Positions 26,422-35,101 of a stretch of DNA of 64,000 bases are shown in pieces. This DNA is from Streptomyces mashuensis (GTDB lineage: Bacteria; Actinomycetota; Actinomycetes; Streptomycetales; Streptomycetaceae): positions 496,001 through 560,000 of the forward strand of contig NZ_BNBD01000002.1 in the NCBI RefSeq assembly GCF_014654785.1. Direction: 5' to 3'. Position numbers and translations under genes: made by a program. The notes below the pieces were generated by a model. It was not told where the DNA came from. It did not search any database and saw only the letters and a program-made list of their open reading frames with translations. Each line of letters starts with the position of its first letter. Positions within the stretch are counted from its first letter, which is position 1.

Positions 26422-26822
26422 TCTGGACCACTCCTTCGATGCCCCGCCCAAGAGTGAAGTGTCCACTGTCGGCCCGGCATCATCACCACGCAAGCGGCTG
26501 CCGGGAGTTTGGCCTGAACGCGCGGCGTGAGGTTCGCATTCCACTATTCCTGTGCGGCAATTCCGTTGCGCGCGCCGCCGTGAACGGTGCGCCGGAGCAC
26601 GGCTCCCGGTGTGCGTGGGGCCCTCGCGCAGGGGGCAGCCCGCGCAAAAACCGTTTGGCGGACCGGCGCGGGTGCTGCTAGGTTTCCGCCAGGCCGTGCG
26701 AGAGAACGAGGAGGTGGTACCCGTGAACGCAGTATCGACGTGGGTGCTCCCCTCCGGGGTCACGGTCGGGCGATAGGTCGTCCGGGAGCGCCGGTTCACA
26801 AGCGCTCCGAAAGGGAACGACC
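26422..26822. other. 401-base gene-poor region upstream of hydrolase
   Basis: Non-coding apart from one possible 17-codon reading frame at 26723-26776. The part near 26500-26700 is Arg/Pro-rich in every frame and shows no family sequence. It should contain the divergent promoters of the propeller gene and the alpha/beta hydrolase gene, but no convincing -35/-10 pair was seen. Confidence 0.5.
26723..26776 (+). CDS. possible 17-residue leader peptide
   Basis: GTG-initiated frame encoding MNAVSTWVLPSGVTVGR. AGGAGG at 26709-26714 lies eight bases ahead, a far better ribosome-binding site than chance would give. It ends 46 bases before the alpha/beta hydrolase start. It could be a translated leader; no attenuator structure was recognised. 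Confidence 0.35.
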   Translation: MNAVSTWVLPSGVTVGR

Positions 26823-27572
26823 ATGCACTTCACTTCTGAACGGCGTCTGGACGACGGTGTCGTCGAGCGTGAATTCACCCTCGGTGAGATCCCCGGCATC
26901 CTGTGGACGCCCGCGTCCGCGCCGGACTCCGCGTCCGCGGCGGCGCCGCTGATCCTGATGAGCCCGCCTCCGCTCGGGCTGCGCACAACGTACCCCCGGC
27001 TGGCCGGCCGGGCCCGGTACTACGCGGCGGAGTACGGCTTCGCCGCGGCCACCATCGAGCTGCCGGGGAGCGGCGAACGGCCCCGTTGGGCCGCCGCCGA
27101 GGAGGCCCGCGCGGCGCTGCGCCGGGCGATGGAGGCCGGCGAGCCGGTCGGCGCCGAGATCATCGACGCCCTCGTCCTCCCGCTGGTGGACAGGGCCGTG
27201 CCGGAGTGGCAGACGGCTCTGGATGCCCTCCTGTCGCTGCCCGGAATCGGTGGTCCGGTCGGGTACGAGGGGGGTCTGATCTCCATCGGCGTCCGGCTGG
27301 CGGCGGTCGAACCCCGCATCGTGGCCGCGGTGTTGTTCGCGGGGAGTCTCGTGCCCGCGGCCATGTTCGAGGAGGCCCGCCAGGTCACCGTTCCGCTGCA
27401 GGTCCTGCTGCAGTGGGACGACGAAGGCAACGACCGGCAGGCGTCGCTGAACCTGTTCGACGCCTTCGGCTCGAAGGAGAAGACGCTGCACGCCAACATG
27501 GGCGGCCACACCGGCGTCCCGCAGTTCGAACTCGACGCCGGGGCCCGGTTCTTCGCCCGGCACCTGAAGTAG
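26823..27572 (+). CDS. alpha/beta hydrolase
   Basis: 249 residues. A beta-strand-rich N-terminus is followed by LILMSPPPLG (oxyanion region) and the late histidine motif GGHTGVP. The usual nucleophile elbow G-x-S-x-G is not clear: GPVGYEGGLISIG occupies its place, with Gly/Glu where Ser would be expected. It may therefore be a dienelactone-hydrolase-like enzyme with altered chemistry. AAAGGGAACGACC precedes the ATG. A strong terminator follows, so it is monocistronic. Confidence 0.65.
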   Translation: MHFTSERRLDDGVVEREFTLGEIPGILWTPASAPDSASAAAPLILMSPPPLGLRTTYPRLAGRARYYAAEYGFAAATIELPGSGERPRWAAAEEARAALRRAMEAGEPVGAEIIDALVLPLVDRAVPEWQTALDALLSLPGIGGPVGYEGGLISIGVRLAAVEPRIVAAVLFAGSLVPAAMFEEARQVTVPLQVLLQWDDEGNDRQASLNLFDAFGSKEKTLHANMGGHTGVPQFELDAGARFFARHLK

Positions 27573-27583
27573 GACCGGGGGCT

Positions 27584-27614
27584 GCGGGCCCCTGCCCACC
27601 CGGCAGGGGCCCGC
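27584..27614 (+). terminator. hairpin terminator behind alpha/beta hydrolase
   Basis: GCGGGCCCCTGCC (27584-27596), loop CACCC, GGCAGGGGCCCGC (27602-27614): a perfect 13-bp stem starting 12 bases after the stop codon. Confidence 0.9.
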
Positions 27615-27642
27615 ACTGCCCGAAGCGCAGCTCCACCAGGCA

Positions 27643-27659
27643 GTTGCCGGTATTGCAAC
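27643..27659. promoter_or_regulatory. possible TetR operator
   Basis: GTTGC-CGGTATT-GCAAC, a perfect 5-bp inverted repeat with 7-base centre, 30 bases before the TetR start. Position fits autoregulation. The same sequence is not obvious before the downstream MFS gene. Confidence 0.4.
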
Positions 27660-27688
27660 GCGCGATCCAAAACGGCTAGGGTCGCGCC

Positions 27689-28285
27689 ATGGCCCGACCG
27701 CGGATGTTCGACGAGGAACGGGCCCTGGACGCGGCGATGCGCACGTTCTGGGAGAAGGGCTACGAGGCCACGTCCACCCAGGACCTGTGCGCAGCGACGG
27801 GGCTGGGGCGCAGCAGCATCTACAACACGTTCAAGAGCAAGCGCGACCTGTTCGAGCGTGCGCTGGCGCACTACATCGACACCACGACCGCCACCCAGCT
27901 GGCCGTCCTGGAGGACACGCGTCACCGTGCCGCCGACCGCATCCGCACCCTGTTCGAGATCATCATCGACGGGGAGACCGAGCACCGGGCGGGCGGCCGC
28001 AGCCTGGGCTGCCTGACCGTGAACACCACGGTCGAACTGGCCGGCCGCGACAGCGCGACGGCGGCCATGCTGGAGCGTGACCTGGCCCGCAGACTCGCGA
28101 TGATGCGCGCGGTGATCGAGGAGGGCCGCCGGGACGGCAGTGTCACGTCCCGGCGGGACGCCGATGCGCTGGCCCGCTTCATCAACGCGGCCATCGGCGG
28201 TATGCGCATCTCGAGCCAGGGCGGCGCCGACCGGGCCGCGCTGGAGTCGATCGCGGAAGTCGCCCTCGACGCCTTGACCCACTGA
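27689..28285 (+). CDS. TetR family regulator
   Basis: 198 residues. N-terminal HTH: LDAAMRTFWEKGYEATSTQD, then LCAATGLGRSSIYNTFKSKRD. The C-terminal ligand-binding domain (TLFEIIIDGE...GCLTVNTTVELA) matches the TetR_C subgroup that guards efflux pumps. The MFS transporter follows 91 bases downstream on the same strand and is the likely target. Ligand unknown. Confidence 0.9.
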   Translation: MARPRMFDEERALDAAMRTFWEKGYEATSTQDLCAATGLGRSSIYNTFKSKRDLFERALAHYIDTTTATQLAVLEDTRHRAADRIRTLFEIIIDGETEHRAGGRSLGCLTVNTTVELAGRDSATAAMLERDLARRLAMMRAVIEEGRRDGSVTSRRDADALARFINAAIGGMRISSQGGADRAALESIAEVALDALTH

Positions 28286-28376
28286 TCCGCACTCCGCCCC
28301 GGACAGCGCTCACCCATGCCCAAGTTTTGTACTGACCTATCCATAATGCTTGCGTGAACCCCGAGGAGACAGAACC

Positions 28377-29588
28377 GTGCCCCGCGCCGTATACGTCCTG
28401 GCACTCGGCATCTTTGCCATGGTGACCAGCGAATTCGTGGTCGCCGGACTGATGCCGCAGATGGCCGACGGCCTGCATGCCACCGTGCCGCAGATCGGGT
28501 ACCTCATCACCGCGTTCGCGGTGGCCATGTCGGCCGGCGGGCCGTTCCTCACCGTGGCGCTCATGAAACTTCCGCCGAGGACGGCGCTCATGGTGCTGTT
28601 CGCCGTCTTCCTGGCGGGCAACGTCCTGGCTGCCACCGCGACCGGCTACGCCACGATGATGGTGGCGCGGATCACCACCGGCATCGCCTCCCAGGCGTTC
28701 TTCGGCGTGGGCATCTCGCTGTGCGCACAGATCACCCGGCCGGAGGTCCGGGGCCGCGCGATTGCGGTCGCAATGAACGGCCTCATGCTCGGCACGCTGC
28801 TGGGACTGCCGATCTCCACCCTGGTCGGCGAACGGTTCGGCTGGCGGGCGGCGTTCTGGACCATCACCGCCATCACCGTGATCGCTGCCGTGACGACCTT
28901 GTTCGGCGTGCCCCGCATCGAGCGCGCGGAGGGCGGCGGCGGGTTCCGGCAGGAGGCCGGCGCCTTCAAGAAGCCCCGGCTGTGGCTGGTGCTGTCCACC
29001 AGCACGCTGATCATTGGTGCCACGTTCTCGGCCTTCAGCTACTTCAACCCGATCCTCACCGGCCTCACGGGTTTCGCGGCCGGCACCGTCCCGGTCCTGC
29101 TGATCGCCTACGGCGCCGCCACCGTCGTCGGCAACACCGTCGTCGGCCGCTTCGCCGACCGCCACACGGTCCCCGTTCTCACCCTCGGTCTGGCCCTCAA
29201 CGCAGTCTTCCTGGCGGGCTTCGCCCTCCTCGCCGACGTGCCCGTGGCGGCCGTCGTCTGCATGATGGGCATCGGCCTGGTGGGCGTCACCATGAACCCG
29301 GCGATGGTGACCCGCGTCCAGCGCACCGGAAACGCCGGCCCGCTGGTCAACACGGTTCACTCGTCCTTCATCACCCTCGGCGTCATCCTCGGCTCCTCCA
29401 TCGGCGCCGTCGTGATCGACAGGTGGGGCCTGCGCGCCCCGCTGTGGCTCGGCGCGACCATGGCCCTGACCGGCCTGGCCACCCTCCTGCCCGACCTCAC
29501 CCGCCGCTCCGTCCCCCCGACGGCCGTTGTCCCCGCCTCCCGCCCGGGTTCGCCCACCACCACCCTGCAAGGAGCCGGAAGCGAGTAG
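28377..29588 (+). CDS. MFS drug-type efflux transporter
   Basis: 403 residues with about twelve membrane helices. The start region YVLALGIFAMVTSEFVVAGL and FGVGISLCAQITRPEVRGRA are characteristic of the DHA1 (AraJ/CmlA/NepI-like) exporters. The GTG at 28377 follows GAGGAG at proper spacing. It probably exports a drug or metabolite under the upstream TetR regulator. Substrate not predictable. Confidence 0.9.
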   Translation: MPRAVYVLALGIFAMVTSEFVVAGLMPQMADGLHATVPQIGYLITAFAVAMSAGGPFLTVALMKLPPRTALMVLFAVFLAGNVLAATATGYATMMVARITTGIASQAFFGVGISLCAQITRPEVRGRAIAVAMNGLMLGTLLGLPISTLVGERFGWRAAFWTITAITVIAAVTTLFGVPRIERAEGGGGFRQEAGAFKKPRLWLVLSTSTLIIGATFSAFSYFNPILTGLTGFAAGTVPVLLIAYGAATVVGNTVVGRFADRHTVPVLTLGLALNAVFLAGFALLADVPVAAVVCMMGIGLVGVTMNPAMVTRVQRTGNAGPLVNTVHSSFITLGVILGSSIGAVVIDRWGLRAPLWLGATMALTGLATLLPDLTRRSVPPTAVVPASRPGSPTTTLQGAGSE

Positions 29589-29637
29589 GGAGGGCTCGCT
29601 GCCGCGGCCCCTGCTGGTGGGCGCCGAGGTCGTCCTG

Positions 29638-30444
29638 CTACCTGCCGCTGCCCGGCCGGGTGATCGCCGACATCAGCAGCCCGTGGGTCTCGGCGTCGGC
29701 GGCCACCACCAGCCCACGGCCCGACTCGCCGACCGGGCCACCGTCGATCCCCGTGACGACGCAACCGGCGGCCCGGCACAGCGCCACACCGGCAGCAAAA
29801 TGCACGCTCCCCGACAAGTCGCCGCCATCGGTGACGTAGGCGGCGCGCTTGCCGGCCGCGACCCAGGCCAGCGCGAGCGTCGTGGACACCACCCGCGGGC
29901 GGAACCGTTCGACGAACCCGGGGTGGGCGAGCAGGTCCACGGCGCGGAAGCCGGGTGCGTTCGGGAACGGCGGGTCCAGGTTGACGTCCACCAACCGGGT
30001 GGCGGCCGTGGGAACCAGCCGTGCGTCGGCACCGGCGTGCCGTACCCAGGAGGACTCGCCGTCCGTGAAGAAGACCTCGCCGCTGAACGGGTCGGCCACC
30101 GCCGCCGCACCGTTGCGCAACGCCACGTTGACGGCCACCAGCATGTTGCCCACCGCGTAGTTCAGCGTGCCGCACAAGGGGTCCACCAACCACTGGCGCG
30201 CCGCACCGGCCGCGCCCTGCTGCCCGCCTTCCTCGCCGAGGACCGCGTCATCGGGCCGGGCAGCACGGATGACGCCCAATATGGCCTTCTCGGCCTCCAC
30301 GTCGGCGTCGGTGGCGAAGTCACCGGCACCCTTGTCGATACGGCCGAGCCGCTGCCCGTACATACCGCGCACGACATCCGCACCGGCACGCGCCGCGGCT
30401 ATCGCGACCTCGGCATCGTCGGCATTCGCATAGGAGTTGATCAC
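29638..30444 (-). CDS. inositol monophosphatase-like protein with altered metal site
   Basis: 268 residues of the IMPase fold. GEEG (first metal motif) is intact. The central DPxDGTxN motif reads DPLCGTLNY, with Cys for the metal-binding Asp, and the late WDxAAG motif reads VHFAAG, without the Asp. Two of the usual metal/catalytic aspartates are therefore missing, so ordinary Mg2+-dependent phosphatase activity is doubtful. The fold is otherwise complete at normal length, with no sign of decay. It may have a binding role or a different mechanism. Confidence 0.8.
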   Translation of the reverse strand: MINSYANADDAEVAIAAARAGADVVRGMYGQRLGRIDKGAGDFATDADVEAEKAILGVIRAARPDDAVLGEEGGQQGAAGAARQWLVDPLCGTLNYAVGNMLVAVNVALRNGAAAVADPFSGEVFFTDGESSWVRHAGADARLVPTAATRLVDVNLDPPFPNAPGFRAVDLLAHPGFVERFRPRVVSTTLALAWVAAGKRAAYVTDGGDLSGSVHFAAGVALCRAAGCVVTGIDGGPVGESGRGLVVAADAETHGLLMSAITRPGSGR

Positions 30445-30504
30445 GACGCGCAGAATAGAGGGAAACTCCTCCTGGCCGCCGACTTCCGCTCGTCCGCCGA
30501 GGCC

Positions 30505-31260
30505 CTACGCCTGTGGAGCCGGCCGCCGTGAGGAGCCGGTGAGCAAACGGCACGGCACCGCGCGTTCCTCCACTCCCCCACCCCCGCTCCCGCCCCCTCC
30601 CGGCTCCACCCGGTACAGAACAGCCCCCGGCGTACGCGTCACCGCTTCCGTCAGCACGCCGTCCGTGAAGAGGGCACCGACGCCGTCCTCCACGGCCCAG
30701 CCGGCCGGGAGAGCGCCCGCAGCCACCGCCGCCCGGTAGGACGCGCGACGGCCCGGCTCACCGTCGTAGTGGGGGCAGACCGAACCCGGCAACAGGCCCA
30801 GCCCGTCGGCGAGGTGAGTGAGCGGGCCGAACGAGTCGGTGTGCGAACCCTCCGCCCAGCAGTTGGCCCCGGCGCTGATGCCGCACAGCAGAACCCCGCG
30901 GTCGAAGGCTTCGCGCAGCACCTGGTCCACGCCGTGCGCGCGCCACACCGCCAGCAGGTTCGCGGTGTTGCCTCCCCCCACATAGATGACGTCCTGGGAA
31001 AGGAGGAACGTGCGCAGCGCGTCGTCATCCAGGTTCCGCCGGAACAGCTGCAACACGCTCGGCTCGCAGGAGCGTGACGCGTACGCCGCGAGAAACTGCT
31101 CGATGTAGGCAGGGGCGTCACCACTGGCCGTCGGGACGAAGCACACCCTGGGCCGAGGGGTGCCGACCTGGCCGAGCACCCAGCCGTCCAACAGGTCGTC
31201 CTCGTCGGTGGAGAAGCCACCTCCGAGGAGAGCCAGACGGCGTTCAGCGATGGCAGTCAT
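30505..31260 (-). CDS. peptidase E (S51 family)
   Basis: 251 residues. The nucleophile motif GISAGANCW and the YVGGGNTANLL segment identify an S51 peptidase, related to Asp-dipeptidase (PepE) and cyanophycinase. It would cleave N-terminal Asp-X dipeptides in the cytoplasm. The C-terminus carries a Gly/Ser-rich linker (PGGGGSGGGG) and a short tail. It is followed 60 bases on by the IMPase-like gene on the same strand. Confidence 0.9.
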   Translation of the reverse strand: MTAIAERRLALLGGGFSTDEDDLLDGWVLGQVGTPRPRVCFVPTASGDAPAYIEQFLAAYASRSCEPSVLQLFRRNLDDDALRTFLLSQDVIYVGGGNTANLLAVWRAHGVDQVLREAFDRGVLLCGISAGANCWAEGSHTDSFGPLTHLADGLGLLPGSVCPHYDGEPGRRASYRAAVAAGALPAGWAVEDGVGALFTDGVLTEAVTRTPGAVLYRVEPGGGGSGGGGVEERAVPCRLLTGSSRRPAPQA

Positions 31261-31272
31261 GAATGTGCACCC

Positions 31273-32475
31273 TCAGCCGCAGAGCGCCGCGCTCACGATC
31301 CCGCGGGTCGCCGTGTCGGCCTCCGTCGACTTCGTGAGGTTGCGGTTGAGCGCGAGGGTGACCTGCCGGCGGCCGTCCGCCGTCATGAAGCTGTACGTGT
31401 TGTACCCGGCGACACTGCCACTGTGCCCCCACACGGGCTCCTGCTGGGGGCAGTAGTTGGCGTTGCTCTCCAGGCCCAGCCCGTAGGAGCGGCCCGGCCG
31501 GTCGCCGTCCATCGCCCGCATCGTGCGCATCTCCCGCAGCATCTGCGGCGGCAGCAGCTTGCCGTCCGCCAGCCCGCGGTAGAACGTGTTCAGGTCGTGG
31601 GTGGTCGAGATCAGCGTGCCGGTGGCCCAGATGGCCGCGGGGCTGTACTCCGTGAGGTCCGTCGGGGCGGCGGTGGGGCCGTCCAGCCATTCGTAGCCGT
31701 TCATGTGCGCGCCGGGCAGCTGCGGCGAGGTGGGGAAGGACGTGTCCTTGAGGTGCAGGGGGCGGATGATGCGCCGAGTGATCTCCCCGCCGAGGTCATG
31801 ACCGGTGAGGCGTTCCACCAGCAGGCCCAGGACGACGTAGTTCGTGTTGGAGTACCCCCACTTCCCCGGCTCGTCGGGGTCGAAGTTCCAGCCCGTCTTC
31901 ACGGCCTTATCGACGGCCTTCGCCACCAGCTCACGCGGTGTGTACCGGGCGGTCCGCAGAGTCCTCAGCGCATCGCGATCCTCCTTGATCAGTACCTCGG
32001 TCAGGTAGTCCGGCAGCCCGCTGGTGTGGTGCAGCAGCTGCCGCACCGTGACGCGCTCCCCGTGCTTCCCGGCCGGTATCAGGCCCGGCAGGTGGCGCTC
32101 GATGGGGTCGTCGAGCCCGGCCTTCCCCTCCGCGACCAGCTGGAGGACCACCGTGGCGACGAAGCTCTTCGTCACGCTGCCCGCGCGGAAACGGTCACCG
32201 GCCTTCACCTGCCGCCCGCTGCCCAGGTCCGCGACACCACTGGTCCCGCGCCACACGTTGCGCCCCTCCCGCACCTCGACGGTGGCACCGGGCACGCCCG
32301 CCGCCACCGCGGCGTCCAGCGCCCGCTGCACGGCGGCATGCCCGCCACTGCCGTCCAGGCCCGCACTCGCACTCGGCGTGGCCGCCTCGGCCGGCACCAC
32401 CACCGCCGCCGGGGCCAGAACGGCGGTGGTGGCGAGCAGCGCGGCGGCAACGGTGGTCTTGCCGGACAGTCCCAT
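31273..32475 (-). CDS. secreted serine hydrolase, class C beta-lactamase/DD-carboxypeptidase type
   Basis: 400 residues. After a signal peptide (TTVAAALLATTAVLAPAAVVV, cleavage near AEAA), the three active-site motifs are present: S-x-x-K as SVTK, Y-x-N as YSNTNY, and H-x-G as GHSG. The sequence is closest in style to Streptomyces R61-type D-Ala-D-Ala carboxypeptidases (HTSGLPDY, PGKWGYSNTNY). Likely exported cell-wall hydrolase. It lies 12 bases upstream of the peptidase E gene, so the two may be cotranscribed. Confidence 0.92.
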   Translation of the reverse strand: MGLSGKTTVAAALLATTAVLAPAAVVVPAEAATPSASAGLDGSGGHAAVQRALDAAVAAGVPGATVEVREGRNVWRGTSGVADLGSGRQVKAGDRFRAGSVTKSFVATVVLQLVAEGKAGLDDPIERHLPGLIPAGKHGERVTVRQLLHHTSGLPDYLTEVLIKEDRDALRTLRTARYTPRELVAKAVDKAVKTGWNFDPDEPGKWGYSNTNYVVLGLLVERLTGHDLGGEITRRIIRPLHLKDTSFPTSPQLPGAHMNGYEWLDGPTAAPTDLTEYSPAAIWATGTLISTTHDLNTFYRGLADGKLLPPQMLREMRTMRAMDGDRPGRSYGLGLESNANYCPQQEPVWGHSGSVAGYNTYSFMTADGRRQVTLALNRNLTKSTEADTATRGIVSAALCG

Positions 32476-32546
32476 GGGGCACCCAGGCCTTTTCTCTCGG
32501 CACGAACTGATGAACTGATGTGCCGTCACGCTATGGCCCCAGCCCA

Positions 32547-33470
32547 CTACTGCGGATCATGATCAAGGCGGATTCGCCGAGCCCCATCCCCTAGGGGAAC
32601 CCCCAGCGCGCTCTCCTGGGCCCACGACGCCAGGAGCCGCAGGGCGGTCTGCGACGAAGATCCCTCCTCCACCGTGTGCGCGATCAGCGCCTGGTCCGGG
32701 TCGTCGGGGAGCCGCAACGTCTCGTAGCCGAGGTCGAGTTCGCCGACCACCGGGTGCCGGTAGAGGTACCGGCCGTGCGTCTTGTCCTTGAGCTGGTGCT
32801 CTGCCCACACCTCCCTGAATTCCGCACTCTCCCGCGTGAGTTCTTCGATCAAGGCCGCCGTCTGCGGGTCGTCCGGGTGACGACCCGCAGCGAGCCGGAG
32901 ATACGCGGCCACATCGCTCGCCTTGCCGCGCCAGTCGGCGTACAGGCTGCGCATCCCCTCGTCCAGGAACACCAGGCGGGCCAGGTTCCGCCGGCACGGC
33001 GGCAGCGCGCCGAAATCCGTGATCAGTGCCGCCGCGAGCCGGTTCCAGGCCAGGACGTCGGTGTTCCGGCCGACGATGTACGCCGGTACGTCGGCCGCCG
33101 AGTCCAGCAGCCGGCGCAGCCCCGGCCGTACCTGCTGCAAAGGCGGTGAAGACGGCTGCTCGTCCCGGCCGCGGTCCGCCTCCGGCCACGGCCGTGCCAG
33201 CCGGTACAGGTGCTCGCGCTCCACCGCGTCCAGGCGCAGGGCGCGCGCGACCGCGTCCAGCACCGCCTCGGAGAAGTGCAGCGTACGTCCCTGCTCCAGC
33301 CGTACGTAGTGGTCCACGCTCACCCCGGCCAGCCGGGCCAGCTCCTCCCTCCGCAGCCCGGGGACGCGCCGCCGTCCGCCGTAGTCCGGCAGCCCCAGCT
33401 CCTCCGGCCGTAACCGGGCCCGGCGGGACCGGAGGAACTCGCCCAGTTCTGCACGTCTGTCCAAAGTCAT
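32547..33470 (-). CDS. helix-turn-helix regulator, MmyB-like
   Basis: 307 residues, paralogue of the gene at 2747-3679. HTH: RRRVPGLRREELARLAGVSV, then DHYVRLEQGR. MmyB-like domain: GRNTDVLAWNRLAAALITDF, then KTHGRYLYRHPVVGELDLGYE. It is divergent from an aldo/keto reductase gene across 207 bases, the usual regulator-target arrangement for the family. A palindrome at 33621 is a candidate operator. Confidence 0.92.
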   Translation of the reverse strand: MTLDRRAELGEFLRSRRARLRPEELGLPDYGGRRRVPGLRREELARLAGVSVDHYVRLEQGRTLHFSEAVLDAVARALRLDAVEREHLYRLARPWPEADRGRDEQPSSPPLQQVRPGLRRLLDSAADVPAYIVGRNTDVLAWNRLAAALITDFGALPPCRRNLARLVFLDEGMRSLYADWRGKASDVAAYLRLAAGRHPDDPQTAALIEELTRESAEFREVWAEHQLKDKTHGRYLYRHPVVGELDLGYETLRLPDDPDQALIAHTVEEGSSSQTALRLLASWAQESALGVPLGDGARRIRLDHDPQ

Positions 33471-33620
33471 GGGCCAAGTATCCGCATCGCGCTCCTCTCC
33501 GTCGGTTGTCCAGCCTGGTCACGCCATGCCCAGGCACCGGCTGCCACTGGGTGTTCCACCGCCCGGCGACCAGAGTGACATGCAGCGCCGGAACGGACCG
33601 GCGCTCGTCCACAACCCCCC

Positions 33621-33636
33621 TTGTCCAGTCGGACAA
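33621..33636. promoter_or_regulatory. palindromic operator candidate before aldo/keto reductase
   Basis: TTGTCC-AGTC-GGACAA, a perfect 6-bp inverted repeat 41 bases before the reductase start. A lone TTGTCC half-site lies near 33506, close to the divergent regulator gene. Confidence 0.5.
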
Positions 33637-33677
33637 TCCGACCGGGCGATCTGCAAGATCTGGAGAGACGCATCCTC

Positions 33678-34736
33678 ATGGCCACCACGCACCTGCCCAC
33701 CCGCCCCCTCGGCAGCACCGGCATGGACATCACCCGCGTCGGCCTCGGCTCCTGGGCCGTGTCCGGAGGCGGCTGGTTCTTCGGCTGGGGCGACAACGAC
33801 GACGCCGAGTCGGTCGCCGCGATCCGCCACGCGGTCGACTCGGGCGTCAACTGGATCGACACCGCCGCCGTCTACGGCCTCGGCCACTCCGAGGAGTTGA
33901 TCGGCAAGGCCGTCGCCCCCCTGTCCGAGGCCGACCGCCCGTACCTCTTCACCAAGGTCGGCCTGGTCTGGGACCCGGAGAACCCGCAGGCCGCACCCCG
34001 CCGGATCATGAAGCCGGCCAGCGTGCGCCGCGAGCTCGAGGACTCGCTCCGCCGCCTGGGCGTCGAACGCATCGACCTCTACCAGGTGCACTGGCCGGAC
34101 ACCGGCGAGTCCCTGGAGTACGTGGGCGGCGACGGCAACGGCGCCGTCTCCCCGAACGCCACGCCGCTGGAGGAGTACTGGCAGGTCATGGCCGACCTGA
34201 AGGCCGAGGGCAAGGTCCGGGCGATCGGCCTGTCCAACCACTCCCCCGAGCAGCTGGCCGCCGCCGAACGCATCGCCCACGTCGACGTCGTCCAGCCGCC
34301 GTTCTCGGCGCTCCACCGTTCCGCCGCGGACGAGATCGCCTGGGCACACGCCCACGGCACGGGTGTGATCACGTACTCGCCGCTCCAGTCGGGGCTGCTC
34401 ACCGGCACCTTCTCCGCCGAGCGCGTCGCCAACCTGCCGGCGGGCGACTGGCGGACCGCCCACCGGGACTTCACCACCGGCCTGACCGCCAACCTCCACG
34501 TGGCGGACGCGCTGCGTCCCGTCGCCGACCGGCACGGTGCCACCGTCGCCGAGGTGGCCATCGCCTGGGTGCTGGCCTGGCCCGGCATCACCGGCGCCAT
34601 CGTCGGCGCCCGCAAGCCCGGGCAGGTCGACGGCTGGATCGGTGCGGGTTCGGTGGAACTGACCCCCGCCGACCTGGACGATATCGCCACGGCGATCACG
34701 GAGTCCGGCGCAGGCACCGGCCCCGCCCGCCCCTGA
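33678..34736 (+). CDS. aldo/keto reductase
   Basis: 352 residues. The catalytic tetrad is visible: Asp in DSGVNWIDTAAVYG, Tyr within the same stretch, Lys in LFTKVGL and His in LYQVHWPD. The late segment ITGAIVGARKPGQV forms the NADPH phosphate-binding part. It should reduce an aldehyde or ketone with NADPH. The start at 33678 begins MATTHLPTRPLGSTG, the normal family N-terminus. It is divergent from the MmyB-like regulator and followed 44 bases on by an ABM-domain gene, probably one operon. Confidence 0.93.
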   Translation: MATTHLPTRPLGSTGMDITRVGLGSWAVSGGGWFFGWGDNDDAESVAAIRHAVDSGVNWIDTAAVYGLGHSEELIGKAVAPLSEADRPYLFTKVGLVWDPENPQAAPRRIMKPASVRRELEDSLRRLGVERIDLYQVHWPDTGESLEYVGGDGNGAVSPNATPLEEYWQVMADLKAEGKVRAIGLSNHSPEQLAAAERIAHVDVVQPPFSALHRSAADEIAWAHAHGTGVITYSPLQSGLLTGTFSAERVANLPAGDWRTAHRDFTTGLTANLHVADALRPVADRHGATVAEVAIAWVLAWPGITGAIVGARKPGQVDGWIGAGSVELTPADLDDIATAITESGAGTGPARP

Positions 34737-34780
34737 CCCGTCCCCCTCCCCGTCCCCTCTCACAAGGAGAGCACGTCGCC

Positions 34781-35077
34781 ATGACCCTCACCGTCGTCGC
34801 TGAATGCCTGGCCGCACCCGGCCAGGAGGACAGGCTCCGCACCGCCCTGGAAGCGATGATCGAGCCGTCCCTGGACGAGCCCGGCTGCCTCGCCTACCGC
34901 CCGTACGCCGACCCCAACGACCCCGCGCGCATGGCCGTCGTGGAGGAGTGGACGGACGAGCAGGCCCTCACCGACCACTTCGCCACCGCACACTTCCGGC
35001 ACGTGAAGGAGGTGCTGGAACAGGTCCTCGCCGAGCCGATGACGATCCGCAAACTGGTCGCGGCACCCGGCGAGTGA
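34781..35077 (+). CDS. antibiotic biosynthesis monooxygenase (ABM) domain protein
   Basis: 98 residues, a single ferredoxin-like ABM domain (LTVVAECLAAPGQEDRL, EEWTDEQALTDHFAT). AAGGAGA precedes the ATG. Cofactor-free monooxygenases of this type act on quinones or small phenolics. It follows the aldo/keto reductase closely, so the two may process the same compound. Confidence 0.9.
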   Translation: MTLTVVAECLAAPGQEDRLRTALEAMIEPSLDEPGCLAYRPYADPNDPARMAVVEEWTDEQALTDHFATAHFRHVKEVLEQVLAEPMTIRKLVAAPGE

Positions 35078-35101
35078 CGAACCGGTGCTCGCTCACCCCG
35101 G

